From assembly GCA_018221175.1 (NCBI GenBank), contig JAAOYE010000027.1:1-10855 (forward strand): a stretch of DNA of 10,855 nt, read 5' to 3'. Below, piece by piece: positions 10,740-10,855 of this stretch. Position 1 is the first letter of the stretch, and every line of letters starts with the position of its first letter. The stretch comes from Candidatus Woesearchaeota archaeon (GTDB lineage: Archaea > Nanobdellota > Nanobdellia > Woesearchaeales > BM511). Below the pieces are notes generated by a model. That model saw nothing but the letters and a program-made list of their open reading frames with translations. It did no database searches and was not told the DNA's origin. Position numbers and translations under genes: made by a program.

Positions 10740-10855
10740 ATGGGCGGAGTTAAAAAGAGGCTTTTGATAGGGTTATTTCTAGCTTTGCTTATGCTGCCGG
10801 GAGTACTTGGAGCAACATATACTTGTGGTACTAACGGCGTTAGTAATTCTTGTAC
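10740..10855 (+). CDS. 5' end of a secreted-type hypothetical protein (partial)
   Basis: An open frame runs from the ATG at 10740 off the window's end, giving 38 codons. The N-terminus is a textbook signal peptide: MGGVKKR, a hydrophobic core LLIGLFLALLML, and cleavage probably after PGVLG. The mature start ATYTCGTNGVSNSC has two cysteines 10 apart and is rich in small polar residues, as in archaeal surface or adhesin-like proteins. The start context AAAATGGGCGGA is identical to that of the gene at 64. The family cannot be told from this much; the signal peptide itself is clear. Confidence 0.7.
   Translation, partial: MGGVKKRLLIGLFLALLMLPGVLGATYTCGTNGVSNSC

Overview
This window looks like a housekeeping segment of an AT-rich archaeal chromosome (G+C about a third by eye). 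RadA and RadB recombinases, a stand-alone Bud32 kinase, the archaeal/eukaryotic ribosomal protein eS1 (S3Ae), an archaeal-type uS2 and an archaeal NEMF/Rqc2 homologue all point to Archaea. Short genes, very tight spacing, a truncated NEMF and a DNA polymerase B resembling E. coli Pol II suggest a DPANN-type lineage, perhaps Woesearchaeales or Pacearchaeales; that placement is inference. No plasmid, phage, insertion sequence or CRISPR signature was found.

Layout. Positions 1-432 hold a small secreted-type hypothetical protein. Positions 433-706 are non-coding but rich in signals: a tandem repeat, a palindrome, a TATA box and a GC-rich hairpin terminator. Next come plus-strand genes for a conserved small protein, radA, thpR and rpsB (uS2), the last behind a strongly structured leader. 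rpsB converges on a minus-strand run which, in transcription order, is the NEMF/RqcH-like gene, a two-TM bacterial-PH-type membrane protein, an NSUN-type m5C RNA methyltransferase, rps3ae, bud32 and radB. A 75-bp divergent promoter region separates the NEMF-like gene from polB on the plus strand. The 5' end of another secreted-type gene closes the window.

How the genes fit together. RadA, RadB and PolB serve recombination, repair and DNA synthesis. uS2, eS1, Bud32 (KEOPS, tRNA t6A), the NSUN methyltransferase, ThpR and the NEMF homologue serve the ribosome, tRNA modification, RNA ends and ribosome quality control. Start signals follow a pattern. Genes with a TATA-like box 20-30 nt before the start codon look leaderless (thpR, radB, bud32, NEMF-like, polB). 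Genes with a 5' leader or internal to an operon carry Shine-Dalgarno motifs of the GGAGGTGA type (small protein, radA, rpsB, eS1, PH protein), two of them before TTG start codons.

No new multi-gene system is evident. The points most worth a second look are a dispersed intergenic double-hairpin repeat with identical arms and variable loops (5618-5669 and 7122-7174), two GC-rich structured RNA candidates (about 585-648 and 2641-2726), a NEMF homologue lacking its C-terminal NFACT-R domain, and an archaeal PolB of E. coli Pol II type that lacks the usual archaeal uracil-pocket proline.
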